From: Alphaproteobacteria bacterium
Lineage (GTDB): Bacteria > Pseudomonadota > Alphaproteobacteria > UBA9219
Reading direction: 5' to 3'
NCBI GenBank assembly: GCA_028691835.1
Contig: JAQUYN010000011.1
Span: forward strand, 1 to 46,539
Length of the DNA: 46,539 bases
The notes beneath the pieces were generated by a model. It made no database searches and was not told where the DNA came from. It worked only from the letters and a program-made list of their open reading frames with translations. Each line of letters begins with the position of its first letter. Within the stretch, counting starts at the first letter, position 1. The translations under genes were made by a program, and so were the position numbers. Below are positions 34,189-43,169 of the stretch, one piece after another.

Positions 34189-34941
34189 TCACGAAAAAAG
34201 CCTGCAATTCGAAGATTTAGAATGTAAAATAATCGCTTGTTTGAAGGCTCTTCCTTCGGGCGTTGTGGCCTGCGGATAGGAGACTTCGCACGTTGGATCT
34301 GGAAGAATCATTGAAAGTGCGGACAATGTGGCCGCTTCAGCGATTGCTGTTTGACCCGACGAAGGCATTTGAAGGCACAAACCGCCAACATACTTTGCAA
34401 ACCGTTGACATGTTTCCAATTGGGCAGGCTCAAAAGTTGTCCCATAGCTTCCCGTGGGGCAAGCCACGATAAGTGTACGTGTCCCAGCCATCTTAAATGC
34501 AGCAATAGTGCATTCTGGAATCTTTGGTGGCAACTGCAAATCACCTATAGAAAAGACCACAAGACCTTTTACCGGAGGCTGCTCAACACGCGCGGCAACA
34601 CTCGCTTTGCGATTAATCGCTGCGACCTGAAAAATCAGTGAAGAAAAAGACATATCACAAGAAAGACGACAGCGATCTGCTGTGTATTGAACCCCATTTT
34701 TAAAAAATAAATTGGTAATGTGATTTATGGCAGATTGGACAATACCTACCTTTGGTTGACGACGATAAACAGCTTCGCCTGCGTAGGGCCATATAGCAAG
34801 TTGGGGAATGTTATTTGTAACATATAAAACAAACTTTCGTGCATTCCCCGCCAAAACTTTTTTATAAACGAGACTGAAATCTTGAACCTTCAAAGTATTT
34901 TGTGAGCCTACGCCTTCCATAACCAATAAAAAGTGATCCAT
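34189..34941 (-). CDS. unrecognised protein, possible degenerate vWA-like domain (cluster gene 2)
   Basis: The 250-residue product is not a family I know. It begins with a strand 'MDHFLLVMEGVGSQ', where a vWA domain would carry the metal-binding DxSxS, but those residues are not conserved. Later elements fit the fold: 'KGLVVFSIGDLQLP' in place of 'TDG', 'FKMAGTRTLIVACPTG', and 'CQRFAKYVGGLCLQMPSSG'. If it is vWA-like, its metal site is lost. GAGGTG precedes the ATG closely. It resembles its downstream neighbour in layout and is 49 bp downstream of the helical protein gene, so the three are likely one operon. Confidence 0.6.
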   Translation of the reverse strand: MDHFLLVMEGVGSQNTLKVQDFSLVYKKVLAGNARKFVLYVTNNIPQLAIWPYAGEAVYRRQPKVGIVQSAINHITNLFFKNGVQYTADRCRLSCDMSFSSLIFQVAAINRKASVAARVEQPPVKGLVVFSIGDLQLPPKIPECTIAAFKMAGTRTLIVACPTGSYGTTFEPAQLETCQRFAKYVGGLCLQMPSSGQTAIAEAATLSALSMILPDPTCEVSYPQATTPEGRAFKQAIILHSKSSNCRLFS

Positions 34942-34990
34942 GACACCTCACCCATTTTAAGTTTGATACGTCCCTGTCACGGTAAGTTTA

Positions 34991-36004
34991 TCACGCTTTT
35001 GCAGATTTTTTTGGCTTTTCTTCAACTGCAGGTTGATCCTCTGTCGCGACCGAAGTAACTTCGTTAAGCGCAGCCTCGGCTTTTTGGGTGGGTTCAATCT
35101 CGGTAGAAATTTCTAGATCCGTGGAATCTGTGGACTCTTCGCGGGTATCTTTATTGTTCTTCGCGGATCGTCGCATCTTATGAGCCATAACCTGTTCTGT
35201 CATAAGTGTCATAGCCGCCGTGGCAAGTCCAAAAAGGGACGTCGCTTGTTCAACAGTAATATTGCTTTCTGGGTTCGTAAGTGGGTTGCGATAATGTTCT
35301 TTAATTTGGGCCAACAATTGAAGCAACCGCTTATCAGGGCGGAAATCATTCGCCTCATCTTCAGACAAAACAGCTAGTCGCTTTAGATAGATGCTGTAGG
35401 TTCGCTCGTTCTTATTAACCTGCGTCCCCGAAAATGTTTCGTAATAACGTTTCAAGACTAATTCTACGGCGCGGAGCAAATGAACGCCCGCTGCCGTGCC
35501 AAGACCAAAGGCCAACGCACGTCCGGCCGTGTTAAACTCCTTCATTGAAGCCTCAGGCATATTCTTACGCATGAGATCCGAAAAACACTGCTGAGCATTT
35601 TGTATCAAATCATAGGTTGAATAAATCCCGCGTTTTCCAGCCACATAAGTCGGCGCATAGGTTAATTCCGCAGCCAAAGCATGTTCGAACTTTTCAAGCA
35701 ATCCGCTGATAAGTGTCAATTCGTGTGCGTCAATACGATCTTCTCCAGCTGGGCGCTTCAACTGCTTTGTATTTTGATCGATATAATATTTGTTAAAAAG
35801 ATTTCCAAGTTTGTTTAAAAGACGTGTTGCATCATCCTTCGATGTTTCCATCGTATAAGGGTCGCCCTTAATCCAGCCATCAAGAAGAGACTGAGCGTCC
35901 GTAATCGGCCCGAACATATCCACCACCCGAGCCGAGCTGTTGCTGAACAATGCGTGAAGCTTCGAGGCAAGTTCATAAAAGCGATAAGGATTCAAATGTT
36001 GCAT
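34991..36004 (-). CDS. unrecognised helical protein with acidic tail (cluster gene 1)
   Basis: The 337-residue product is mostly alpha-helical. Residues about 150-275 hold 'GVHLLRAVELVLKRYYETF' and then 'EHYRNPLTNPESNITVEQAT', which recall the RN-P...HPE pattern of HEPN-like/DUF4145-type helical domains, but the usual His of the RNase motif is Asn here. The tail (about 280-337) is charged and low in complexity, with many Glu, Lys and Thr, ending 'EEKPKKSAKA'. There is no signal peptide. It is first in a three-gene cluster and diverges from prmA across 223 bp. HEPN similarity is a weak suggestion only. Confidence 0.65.
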   Translation of the reverse strand: MQHLNPYRFYELASKLHALFSNSSARVVDMFGPITDAQSLLDGWIKGDPYTMETSKDDATRLLNKLGNLFNKYYIDQNTKQLKRPAGEDRIDAHELTLISGLLEKFEHALAAELTYAPTYVAGKRGIYSTYDLIQNAQQCFSDLMRKNMPEASMKEFNTAGRALAFGLGTAAGVHLLRAVELVLKRYYETFSGTQVNKNERTYSIYLKRLAVLSEDEANDFRPDKRLLQLLAQIKEHYRNPLTNPESNITVEQATSLFGLATAAMTLMTEQVMAHKMRRSAKNNKDTREESTDSTDLEISTEIEPTQKAEAALNEVTSVATEDQPAVEEKPKKSAKA

Positions 36005-36227
36005 GATAAAATCACTTTGCGTTCGTTAAAGGGCCTTGCCGGAAAAATGTGTTTTGTCCGTCAAACATAACACTTTCCTTATCTTACGGAGTACGCCATT
36101 CCGCCTTCTGTCGTCAATGAATCATTATAGTTAATACCTTGTTTCCATGAGGATATATTCATAATTTGCACTAAACGAGATAAAGAATGTAAAAGCTGTG
36201 CATTGCAACAATCATCAAGAATCAACC

Positions 36228-37130
36228 ATGCCCAAGCAGACAGAACTTTGGAATCTCAAGATAACCTGCGCCACAGAACAAGAACCCCTTCTTGAAAAAG
36301 CCTTTGAGGATGACTGCGTCGCCTATTCGTCACTGTTAACGCCGGACGGGTCAACGCTAAATGTTGAAATTTTATTTCAGGAAAAACCGGACATTAAGCT
36401 TCTGCAAGATAAACTGTCGCAAATAAACGCCCTCATACAAACCCCCATCATTCGCTTTGAAATCGTATCAATGGGCAATCTCGACTGGATCAGGGAAGTT
36501 GCACAACATCTGGAGCCTATTTCTATCGGTCGATGGACCATTTACGGCGCAGCCTTCCGAGATTCGGCATCTTCTGCTTGCCTTGGCCTGCAAATCGATG
36601 CGACATCCGCCTTCGGAACCGGAGAGCATCCAACGACGCGAGGGTGTCTGTTGATGCTTGATGAGCTTCTTGGCAAATCCTCGCATACGGAAAAGTGGAG
36701 CATGCTCGATATGGGCTGCGGCTCAGGTATTTTAGCAATGGCCTTTGCAAAAGCCACAGGAGGACAGGCCTTCGGCATCGATATGGATGAAGACTCTATT
36801 GAGATTGCCCAAGACAATCTCAAAACGAATAAACTCGTCGATAAAGTTCACATCGCCTGTGGGCTTGGCTATACCCCATCGCTCGTCGGCGCGCATGGTC
36901 CATACGACCTTATCATGGCCAACGTTTTTGCCGACCCTCTTTGCGAAATGGCGGCGGACCTGAAACAAAATCTTAAACCCGGCGGACACGCAATCCTGTC
37001 TGGCATTCTCAACGATCAAGCAGAGCGCGTTGTGTTGGCACATCTGCAACAAGGACTCGCCCTTCTTGAAAGAAAAGTAGATGGAGAGTGGTCTGTGCTT
37101 GCACTCTATCGTCCAGTGGATGCATCATAG
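36228..37130 (+). CDS. prmA: ribosomal protein L11 methyltransferase
   Basis: PrmA trimethylates ribosomal protein L11 using S-adenosylmethionine. The 300-residue length fits. The catalytic domain has 'SAFGTGEHPTTRGCL', typical of PrmA, the SAM-binding 'LDMGCGSGILAMAFAKATG' and 'GIDMDEDSIEIAQDN', and 'DLIMANVFADPL' in place of the usual NILA motif. The N-terminal domain ('WNLKITCATEQEPLLEKAF') is the substrate-recognition part. The start at 36228 was chosen by family alignment; the upstream in-frame codons are unlikely. The aminopeptidase gene begins four bases after the stop. Confidence 0.95.
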   Translation: MPKQTELWNLKITCATEQEPLLEKAFEDDCVAYSSLLTPDGSTLNVEILFQEKPDIKLLQDKLSQINALIQTPIIRFEIVSMGNLDWIREVAQHLEPISIGRWTIYGAAFRDSASSACLGLQIDATSAFGTGEHPTTRGCLLMLDELLGKSSHTEKWSMLDMGCGSGILAMAFAKATGGQAFGIDMDEDSIEIAQDNLKTNKLVDKVHIACGLGYTPSLVGAHGPYDLIMANVFADPLCEMAADLKQNLKPGGHAILSGILNDQAERVVLAHLQQGLALLERKVDGEWSVLALYRPVDAS

Positions 37131-37134
37131 TCAA

Positions 37135-38949
37135 ATGATTCAAAACAACACACAACTCCCGACACCCGCCCCCTTCTCTGATCGCTTACAAGACCTCCGC
37201 GCACAATTTCGCAAGCTGGATCTTGACGGCTATCTTGTTCCTATGTCCGACGCGTATCAAAACGAATATGTTGCCCGTTCCGAGCGCCGCATTAAGTTTA
37301 TCTCAGGCTTCACGGGAACTTCTGGTTTTGTCATTGTTTTGATTGATCGCGCAGCGTTCTTCACAGATAGTCGTTATACAATCCAAGCCGAAGATCAAAT
37401 CCCCCCGGATCTTTTCGAAGTTTACAACGTGTCGCAAAAAACGCCGAATGAGTGGCTTTGCGCCAATCTTCGTTCGAAAATGAAAATTGGGTTTGACCCT
37501 AAACTCCACAGCGGGGATCAAGTCAAAAAACTTGAAATCGTTGCGTTGAAACATGGGGCCAGCCTCGTTCCTGTCGAACAAAATCTGATCGACTCGATAT
37601 GGGTCGACCGTCCAGAAGCGACCCTTGCCCCCATCGTCATGCATGACACAATCTACGCTGGCAAATCCTCATCGCTAAAAAGACACGAGATCGCGAACAC
37701 GCTTCAACAAGAAGGGCTCAACGCGGCCTTGATTACGGACCCGGCCTCAATTGCATGGCTGCTTAATGTGCGTGGAGGGGATGTTCCCTATACACCTCTC
37801 CCTCTCAGCACAGCCATTTTGCGCGCAGATGGCACCGTAGAATGGTTTGTTGATCCAGCAAAAATCACAGCACCCCTTGAACGCGGTCTTGGCACCGAAG
37901 TCACGCGCTATGCGCCGTCAGATTTTCCGTCAGCCGCCAAAAGATTGGGAGAGGCCAACAGTCGTGTTCTTGTCGATTCCACGCAAGCCTCTTTCCACAT
38001 CATTAGCCTTCTCGACCAATGTGGGGCGCATGTATCCTATGGCGATAATCCATGTATTCTGCCTAAAGCTTGCAAAAACACGACGGAAATTGACGGCATG
38101 CGCGCCGCTCATCGTCGCGATGGAGCCGCTGTTGTCAAACTCCTCGTCTGGTTGGATGAGCAGGCACACAAGGGCACAGTTTCAGAACTGGATGTTGACA
38201 AAAAACTGACAGACTTTCGATCCAACGGCTCACTCTATCGCGGCGCGAGCTTTGCCACCATCGTTGGAAGTGGCCCGAACGGAGCCATCGTCCATTACCG
38301 CGTCAACCAATCAACAAATCGTGTCTTAGATCAAAACAGTTTCTTGCTTCTCGATAGCGGCGCTCAATATTTAGACGGCACAACGGACATCACACGCACA
38401 ATCCCACTTGGCGAAATAACGTCAGAAATGAAGGACCGTTACACGCGTGTTCTTAAAGGGCATATTGCTTTAGCCTCCATACGTTTCCCAGAAGGAACCA
38501 GCGGCGCCGACCTTGACGTCCTTGCGCGCCAATATCTTTGGAAACTTGGCCTTAATTACGGACATGGAACAGGGCATGGCGTAGGATGTTACTTGGGTGT
38601 GCATGAAGGACCGCACAGCATTTCTCGATCAGGGAAATCACCGTTCCATATCGGGATGGTCACATCAAACGAACCGGGCTATTACAAAGCCCGCCACTAC
38701 GGTATTCGTCTTGAGAATCTTCAACATGTTATCGAGCTGTTTGAAATCAGCAGCCCTGAATGTAAAATGCTGGGGTTTGAACCGCTGACGCTCGTTCCCT
38801 TTGATCGGCGGGCCATCGATGAGGCTCTCATGACCCGTGAAGAAAAAGCTTGGTTAAATGCCTATCATGCGCGAGTCCACAAAGCCCTGAGGCCTCAGCT
38901 TGATGAAACCGCAGGACAGTGGCTAGCCAACGCTTGCAAAACACTTTAA
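37135..38949 (+). CDS. pepP: Xaa-Pro aminopeptidase (M24B, three-domain form)
   Basis: The 604-residue protein has two creatinase-like N-terminal domains ('GYLVPMSDAYQNEYVARSER', 'FTDSRYTIQAEDQI', then 'ITDPASIAWLLNVRGGDVPY') and a C-terminal pita-bread domain with all dimetal ligands: two Asp in 'DSGAQYLDGTTDITRT', His in 'GHGTGHGVGCYLG', Glu in 'SNEPGYYK' and Glu in 'GIRLENLQ'. It removes N-terminal residues next to proline. The three-domain layout is like eukaryotic APP1, common in alphaproteobacteria. An ATG at 37120 would overlap prmA; 37135 is preferred on length. The pepP symbol is used loosely. Confidence 0.94.
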   Translation: MIQNNTQLPTPAPFSDRLQDLRAQFRKLDLDGYLVPMSDAYQNEYVARSERRIKFISGFTGTSGFVIVLIDRAAFFTDSRYTIQAEDQIPPDLFEVYNVSQKTPNEWLCANLRSKMKIGFDPKLHSGDQVKKLEIVALKHGASLVPVEQNLIDSIWVDRPEATLAPIVMHDTIYAGKSSSLKRHEIANTLQQEGLNAALITDPASIAWLLNVRGGDVPYTPLPLSTAILRADGTVEWFVDPAKITAPLERGLGTEVTRYAPSDFPSAAKRLGEANSRVLVDSTQASFHIISLLDQCGAHVSYGDNPCILPKACKNTTEIDGMRAAHRRDGAAVVKLLVWLDEQAHKGTVSELDVDKKLTDFRSNGSLYRGASFATIVGSGPNGAIVHYRVNQSTNRVLDQNSFLLLDSGAQYLDGTTDITRTIPLGEITSEMKDRYTRVLKGHIALASIRFPEGTSGADLDVLARQYLWKLGLNYGHGTGHGVGCYLGVHEGPHSISRSGKSPFHIGMVTSNEPGYYKARHYGIRLENLQHVIELFEISSPECKMLGFEPLTLVPFDRRAIDEALMTREEKAWLNAYHARVHKALRPQLDETAGQWLANACKTL

Positions 38950-38997
38950 AACGCAATTAGATCTTTTCTCATTCGATACCCTTCAAGGATAAGTTTC

Positions 38998-39810
38998 ATG
39001 TTCTTTCCACCCAACCTGGCTCCAGAATTCATGAAGCTTATCAAACCGTTTTGGGAATCAGAACATCCAGATCACATCAAATTACAAGTCATATGGGGCA
39101 TGTTGAATGGTTGCCAAGGCGCCGTCATCTCCCAACTTCTGGCAAGTCGGATCGGCGACAAAGTTTTTGCGGGTCCCTTTCGCGGCATGCAATTAATAAA
39201 AGAAGTCCTGAAATGGCACTTCTCGCCAACGCTTCTCGGCACCTATGAATGGGAAATCCATGATGCCATCGAGTCCGTAATTGCCAGCAAAGTCACAAAA
39301 ATTATCAACGTAGGATGCGCTTACGGCTATTACAGCATAGGTCTTGCCCTGCGCATGCCGCAGGCTACAGTTTATGCCTATGATATTGATCCCCAGATGC
39401 GTGAACAATGTCGCAAGATGGCTGAGCTAAACGGCGTGGCTGATCGAATGATCATCGGCGAACGCTTCAATGGGGAGGATTATGAACGCTTTGCAAATGA
39501 TGATAGCTTTATCTTGATGGACATTGAGGGCGGAGAAATGGAGCTTCTTGATCCTCAAAAATTCCCTGCCCTGAAAAAACTCAACGTCATCGTTGAACTT
39601 CATGACTACATTTTAGAAAACGCCTCCGACATCATTTCGCTTCGCTTTGCGGAAACCCATAATATTAAAATTGTTCCAAATGCTCCCTTCAGTTTTCCCT
39701 TGGAAAAGATTTTGGGGCCAGATTACACACCAGACCATTTTGATAATCTTATCGCCACGTGGGAATCGCGTGGAGGCCCCACCCCATTTGGAATCTTTAC
39801 GAAAAAATAA
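38998..39810 (+). CDS. FkbM-like SAM-dependent methyltransferase
   Basis: The 270-residue product has a SAM-binding 'KIINVGCAYGYYSIGLALRM' and 'VYAYDIDPQMREQCRKMAEL', and the FkbM hallmark 'ILMDIEGGEMELL'. 'VIVELHDYI' is also usual. FkbM-like enzymes methylate sugar or polyketide hydroxyls, often on surface glycans. AAGGAT precedes the ATG at good spacing. It stands between pepP and recA and gives no clear operon partner. The substrate cannot be inferred. Confidence 0.82.
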   Translation: MFFPPNLAPEFMKLIKPFWESEHPDHIKLQVIWGMLNGCQGAVISQLLASRIGDKVFAGPFRGMQLIKEVLKWHFSPTLLGTYEWEIHDAIESVIASKVTKIINVGCAYGYYSIGLALRMPQATVYAYDIDPQMREQCRKMAELNGVADRMIIGERFNGEDYERFANDDSFILMDIEGGEMELLDPQKFPALKKLNVIVELHDYILENASDIISLRFAETHNIKIVPNAPFSFPLEKILGPDYTPDHFDNLIATWESRGGPTPFGIFTKK

Positions 39811-39841
39811 TTTGCCACAGATCTGTAAAATAATGAGATGA

Positions 39842-39856
39842 GAACAAAAATAGAAC
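39842..39856 (+). promoter_or_regulatory. LexA (SOS) box of recA, alphaproteobacterial type
   Basis: GAAC-AAAAATA-GAAC is an exact match to GAAC-N7-GAAC, the operator bound by LexA in alphaproteobacteria. It lies 100 bp before the recA start. A second degenerate site, GAAC-N7-AAAC, is at 39888-39902. Confidence 0.88.
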
Positions 39857-39955
39857 TTGCACGCGCTTGGAGATGTGAATACAATGAGAACAAAGCAGAA
39901 ACGCACCGATTCGTCTCAATCGCCGACGAGTCAAAAAACAGTCAAGGAGCCCTCC

Positions 39956-41041
39956 ATGAGCCGTAACACCAATTTGCATGTTGTTGAAAGAAAAGAAACC
40001 AAGGATCCCGAACGCCAAAAGGCATTAGAAGCGGCGCTCAGCCAAATTGAGCGCGCCTTTGGTAAAGGCTCCGTCATGAAACTGGGCTCGCAAGAAGGCA
40101 TAAGTGAAACAGAAGTGATTTCCTCAGGTTCTCTTGGCCTCGACATTGCCCTCGGCATTGGGGGCCTGCCAAAGGGTCGTATTATTGAAATCTATGGGCC
40201 AGAAAGCTCTGGCAAAACAACACTCGCCTTGCATGCCATTGCTCAAGCCCAAAAGTGCGGCGGTACATGCGCTTTTGTTGACGCCGAACATGCGCTCGAC
40301 CCCGGATATGCAAAGAAACTTGGGGTCAATATTGACGAACTTTTGATCTCACAACCTGATGCGGGGGAACAGGCGCTTGAAATTACGGATACACTCGTCC
40401 GCTCAGGCGCTATTGACGTTCTTGTTGTTGACTCCGTCGCGGCGCTCGTTCCACGCGCCGAACTCGAAGGCGAAATGGGAGACTCCCATGTTGGCCTTCA
40501 CGCCCGCTTGATGAGCCAAGCGTTGCGTAAATTGACAGGTTCAATCTCACGCTCCAAATGCATGGTCATCTTCATCAACCAAATCCGCCTCAAAATCGGC
40601 GTCATGTTTGGAAGTCCTGAAACGACAACCGGCGGAAACGCGCTTAAATTCTACGCTTCGGTTCGTCTGGATATTCGCCGCATTGGGGCCATCAAAGACA
40701 GAGACTCGGTCGTCGGCAATCAAACACGCGTTAAAGTTGTCAAAAACAAAATGGCCCCTCCTTTCCGCATCGTTGAATTCGACATTATGTATGGGGAAGG
40801 CGTTTCAAAAGTCGGTGAACTTATCGATCTCGGCGTACAAGCAGGCGCAGTAGAAAAATCGGGAGCTTGGCTTTCCTATGAGGGCGTACGCATTGGTCAA
40901 GGACGCGAAAATGCCAAGCAATTCCTTCGCGACAATCCTGAAGTTGCAAACTCCATTGAAAATAAGGTCCGGGCCAATGCAGGACTTGTTGTTGAAGCAA
41001 TGCTCACTGGCCCTGAAGAAAGCACCAAAGAGGCGGAATAA
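39956..41041 (+). CDS. recA: recombinase A
   Basis: RecA coats single-stranded DNA, drives strand exchange and triggers LexA self-cleavage. AAGGAG six bases upstream fixes the ATG at 39956, although the frame is open 33 codons further. Walker A is 'GPESSGKT' at 81-88, Walker B '[14 protein letters not shown]', loop L2 region '[19 protein letters not shown]', and '[12 protein letters not shown]' is also conserved. The 361-residue length is typical, with an acidic C-terminus ('[10 protein letters not shown]'). A perfect LexA box upstream predicts SOS induction. Confidence 0.98.
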   Translation: MSRNTNLHVVERKETKDPERQKALEAALSQIERAFGKGSVMKLGSQEGISETEVISSGSLGLDIALGIGGLPKGRIIEIYGPESSGKTTLALHAIAQAQKCGGTCAFVDAEHALDPGYAKKLGVNIDELLISQPDAGEQALEITDTLVRSGAIDVLVVDSVAALVPRAELEGEMGDSHVGLHARLMSQALRKLTGSISRSKCMVIFINQIRLKIGVMFGSPETTTGGNALKFYASVRLDIRRIGAIKDRDSVVGNQTRVKVVKNKMAPPFRIVEFDIMYGEGVSKVGELIDLGVQAGAVEKSGAWLSYEGVRIGQGRENAKQFLRDNPEVANSIENKVRANAGLVVEAMLTGPEESTKEAE

Positions 41042-41102
41042 TCTCACCTTGGAAGCGAGAACCCATATGTGCTAAACTCTCTCCCATTAAGGAGGGACAC
41101 CT

Positions 41103-41429
41103 ATGACCATGTGGGCTATCGCGTTCATTGTCTCAACAGTCGTTGCTGCAGCAGGGTTTGTTGTCGTTGCTATTGTCTGGCTTAAAAAGCTGCGCGATAC
41201 ACTTGCGGTTGCCCTTGGGGAAACAGCAGGACAACAAATTCGTACAGCCCAACGCCTGAGTGAATCACTCGCACAGCTCCAACGCCAGCAAACGCTTTAC
41301 GACCAACGCATGCAATCCATCACTGAAGCCAATCTCTACCTTCAAACCCAATTGCAAAATCTCGCGAACAAAGTTGAAACAAACGATCAACGTCGTGAGG
41401 TTCCTTTATCTTCTCGCGTCATACATTAA
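41103..41429 (+). CDS. small membrane-anchored coiled-coil protein
   Basis: The 108-residue protein has one N-terminal transmembrane helix (about residues 4-27) and then a helical region with Leu/Gln-rich heptads ('LSESLAQLQRQQTLYDQRM', 'LYLQTQLQNLANKVE') that should form a coiled coil in the cytoplasm. AAGGAGG lies eight bases before the ATG. No known family is evident. It begins 61 bp after recA and 12 bp before the hydrolase gene, so it may belong to a transcript with the latter. Confidence 0.72.
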   Translation: MTMWAIAFIVSTVVAAAGFVVVAIVWLKKLRDTLAVALGETAGQQIRTAQRLSESLAQLQRQQTLYDQRMQSITEANLYLQTQLQNLANKVETNDQRREVPLSSRVIH

Positions 41430-41441
41430 TGAGCCTACCAC

Positions 41442-41972
41442 ATGGCAACGGCCCTTATCATCATCGACGTGCAGAAAGAATACCAACAGGGTGGGAAACT
41501 TGAAATTCAAGGATTTGACCTTGCCGCTGGCAACATTTCAAAACTTCTGATCTGGGGCCGCGAAGGAAACGCCGACATATTCCATGTTCGGCACATCAGC
41601 ACCGATCCAAGTGAAGATTGTTTTCTCGCCGATACGTCCGGTATTGAGTTTGCGACAGGGTTTGAGCCGCATGAAGGTGAAGGCGTCTTTACAAAATTCC
41701 TGCCCAGCGCCTTTTCTGCCGATGGGTTCAAACAAGCCCTTGCGAACGGTCAATATAGTCGCATTATTATCTGTGGCTTTTCATCGTTCTTGTGCTGTGA
41801 TTCAACAGTCAGAGAAGCCTATCACAAAGGCTACAATGTGATCTTTGTCGATGATGCGATTGGCGAGTTTGCCTTTAATGGCATGACCGAAGAACAGCTC
41901 CACACCTATGCCTGCGCGGTAATGGGACTTCAGTTCGCAACGGTTTTGAAAACACGCAATCTGGTCCCTTAA
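41442..41972 (+). CDS. isochorismatase-family cysteine hydrolase
   Basis: The 176-residue product has the family triad: Asp in 'LIIIDVQKEYQQGG', Lys in 'GVFTKFLPSAF', and Cys in 'FSSFLCCDSTVREAYHKGYN'. 'VIFVDDAIGEFA' is also a usual stretch. The family includes nicotinamidases, carbamoyl hydrolases and isochorismatases; motifs alone do not choose among them. Its last 98 bases overlap the end of the convergent SemiSWEET-like gene. Confidence 0.9.
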   Translation: MATALIIIDVQKEYQQGGKLEIQGFDLAAGNISKLLIWGREGNADIFHVRHISTDPSEDCFLADTSGIEFATGFEPHEGEGVFTKFLPSAFSADGFKQALANGQYSRIIICGFSSFLCCDSTVREAYHKGYNVIFVDDAIGEFAFNGMTEEQLHTYACAVMGLQFATVLKTRNLVP

Positions 41973-42255
41973 ATAGATTCTCAGGTCCAAACGTCCTATG
42001 TTCATTTCGATACTTCAGTATGATGACAGCCAACGATGAACCCACACACAAGCCATTCCAAAACACAATCGAATAAACTGGCGCAACAAGTCCGTAAAGA
42101 ACCCAAAGAAAGCAACTTACAAAAACCATTCCGTATTGCCCATAGGATAAGGCTTGCGTCTGATGCGTTTTGAGAATTTTGTAAATCTGGGGGAAACTTC
42201 CCGACACCCCTATCATGGAGGCAATAAAAGCCAAAAGTTCTGTATTTATATCCAT
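41875..42255 (-). CDS. SemiSWEET-like sugar transporter (PQ-loop)
   Basis: I chose the ATG at 42255, which gives 'MDINTELLAFIASMIGVSG' leading to the PQ-loop 'GSFPQIYKILKTHQTQALS'. Three membrane helices are seen (about residues 6-22, 39-58, 62-80), the layout of SemiSWEET half-transporters that dimerise to pass sugars down a gradient. The usual protein is about 90 residues and should end near 'LKYRNE'; this one runs about 40 further residues, with the last part antisense to the hydrolase gene. The tail has no membrane character and may reflect loss of an earlier stop codon. Confidence 0.78.
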   Translation of the reverse strand: MDINTELLAFIASMIGVSGSFPQIYKILKTHQTQALSYGQYGMVFVSCFLWVLYGLVAPVYSIVFWNGLCVGSSLAVIILKYRNEHRTFGPENLFKGPDCVFSKPLRTEVPLPRRHRCGAVLRSCH

Positions 42256-42392
42256 AAAATATCCATATGTAAGTATGCTTGCAGCATACCAGCCCATTCC
42301 TAATAAATACCTAAAAGTTCAAATTTCGCTCAACCAGCAAGAGATCTCTTGCATTTTATTATTTGCATGAGCTTTTCTCTCACGCCCCCTAT

Positions 42393-42576
42393 TATACCAG
42401 CGAGCCTATGAACGGACTCATTGAAAGGGCCGCTCTCAATCTCTCGCTCTGCGCCTCGCGATCCTCTTGCCGGACGGAACTCCTTGTGCCTAAAGGAGAG
42501 GACTGTCCGGCGAGAGGCTATCTCCTCGCAACCGCTCGTGACCCGAACAGGTTGGTTCATCGGGCGGTTGGTATTA
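42393..42576 (+). repeat. MITE-like palindromic element type 1, copy 5
   Basis: Near-complete copy starting TATACCAGCGAGCCTATGAA and ending CGGGCGGTTGGTATTA. It is very close to the copy at 18095. It sits in a 470-bp gap between the divergent SemiSWEET-like gene and the gene at 42726; nothing else is recognisable in that gap. Confidence 0.9.
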
Positions 42577-42725
42577 CTTTCATCAACCATCTCAATACAA
42601 AGAGTTTTTTCTCGATGAAAGTATTTCTTTTTAACAGCTCCTTAAGTCTGATTTGATACCGTGAAATCATAGAGAAACAAACGCAATTCAATATTTTTAT
42701 CATTTCGATCAAGTAGAGGCGCATT

Positions 42726-43169
42726 ATGGCCACCATTCTCAAACATCCCACAGTCGAACTTCACGAAACGGACATGAAGAATCTGATCCGCAACGCGCTT
42801 ATGGTCGCTGGCCACGAAATGGGAGAGACAGGCGATCATTGGCCCGTCGTAAAAAACACAATTACCGATGTCATGCGCGACTGGGAAGAATTAGAAATCG
42901 AACGCACGATCAACGCCGAACTCAAACATCAGATGACGCGTTACCTTGATGATATGCAGGAAGTGCTGAAGACCTGCACCCCCTCCGTTCAAAAGGCTGC
43001 GATCCCTTATATCCGTGAATTACGCGATATTTACGAGGCCGCCTTCAGTCCACCGGATGAAGAAATCCTTGATCTGCAAGAAGACGAAAAGCCCATGCAC
43101 ATCAAACGGGCCGAAGCGATCATCGATATGCTTTTTGACGACAGCGTGATGGAGGAAAGTTATGCCTAA
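42726..43169 (+). CDS. small protein of unknown function
   Basis: The 147-residue product is acidic and predicted mainly helical, with no signal peptide, membrane helix or family I recognise. Notable stretches are 'LMVAGHEMGETGDHWPVVKN' and 'YIRELRDIYEAAFSPPDE'. GAGG precedes the start. Its stop overlaps the next start by eight bases, so the two are translationally coupled and possibly partners. Confidence 0.7.
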   Translation: MATILKHPTVELHETDMKNLIRNALMVAGHEMGETGDHWPVVKNTITDVMRDWEELEIERTINAELKHQMTRYLDDMQEVLKTCTPSVQKAAIPYIRELRDIYEAAFSPPDEEILDLQEDEKPMHIKRAEAIIDMLFDDSVMEESYA

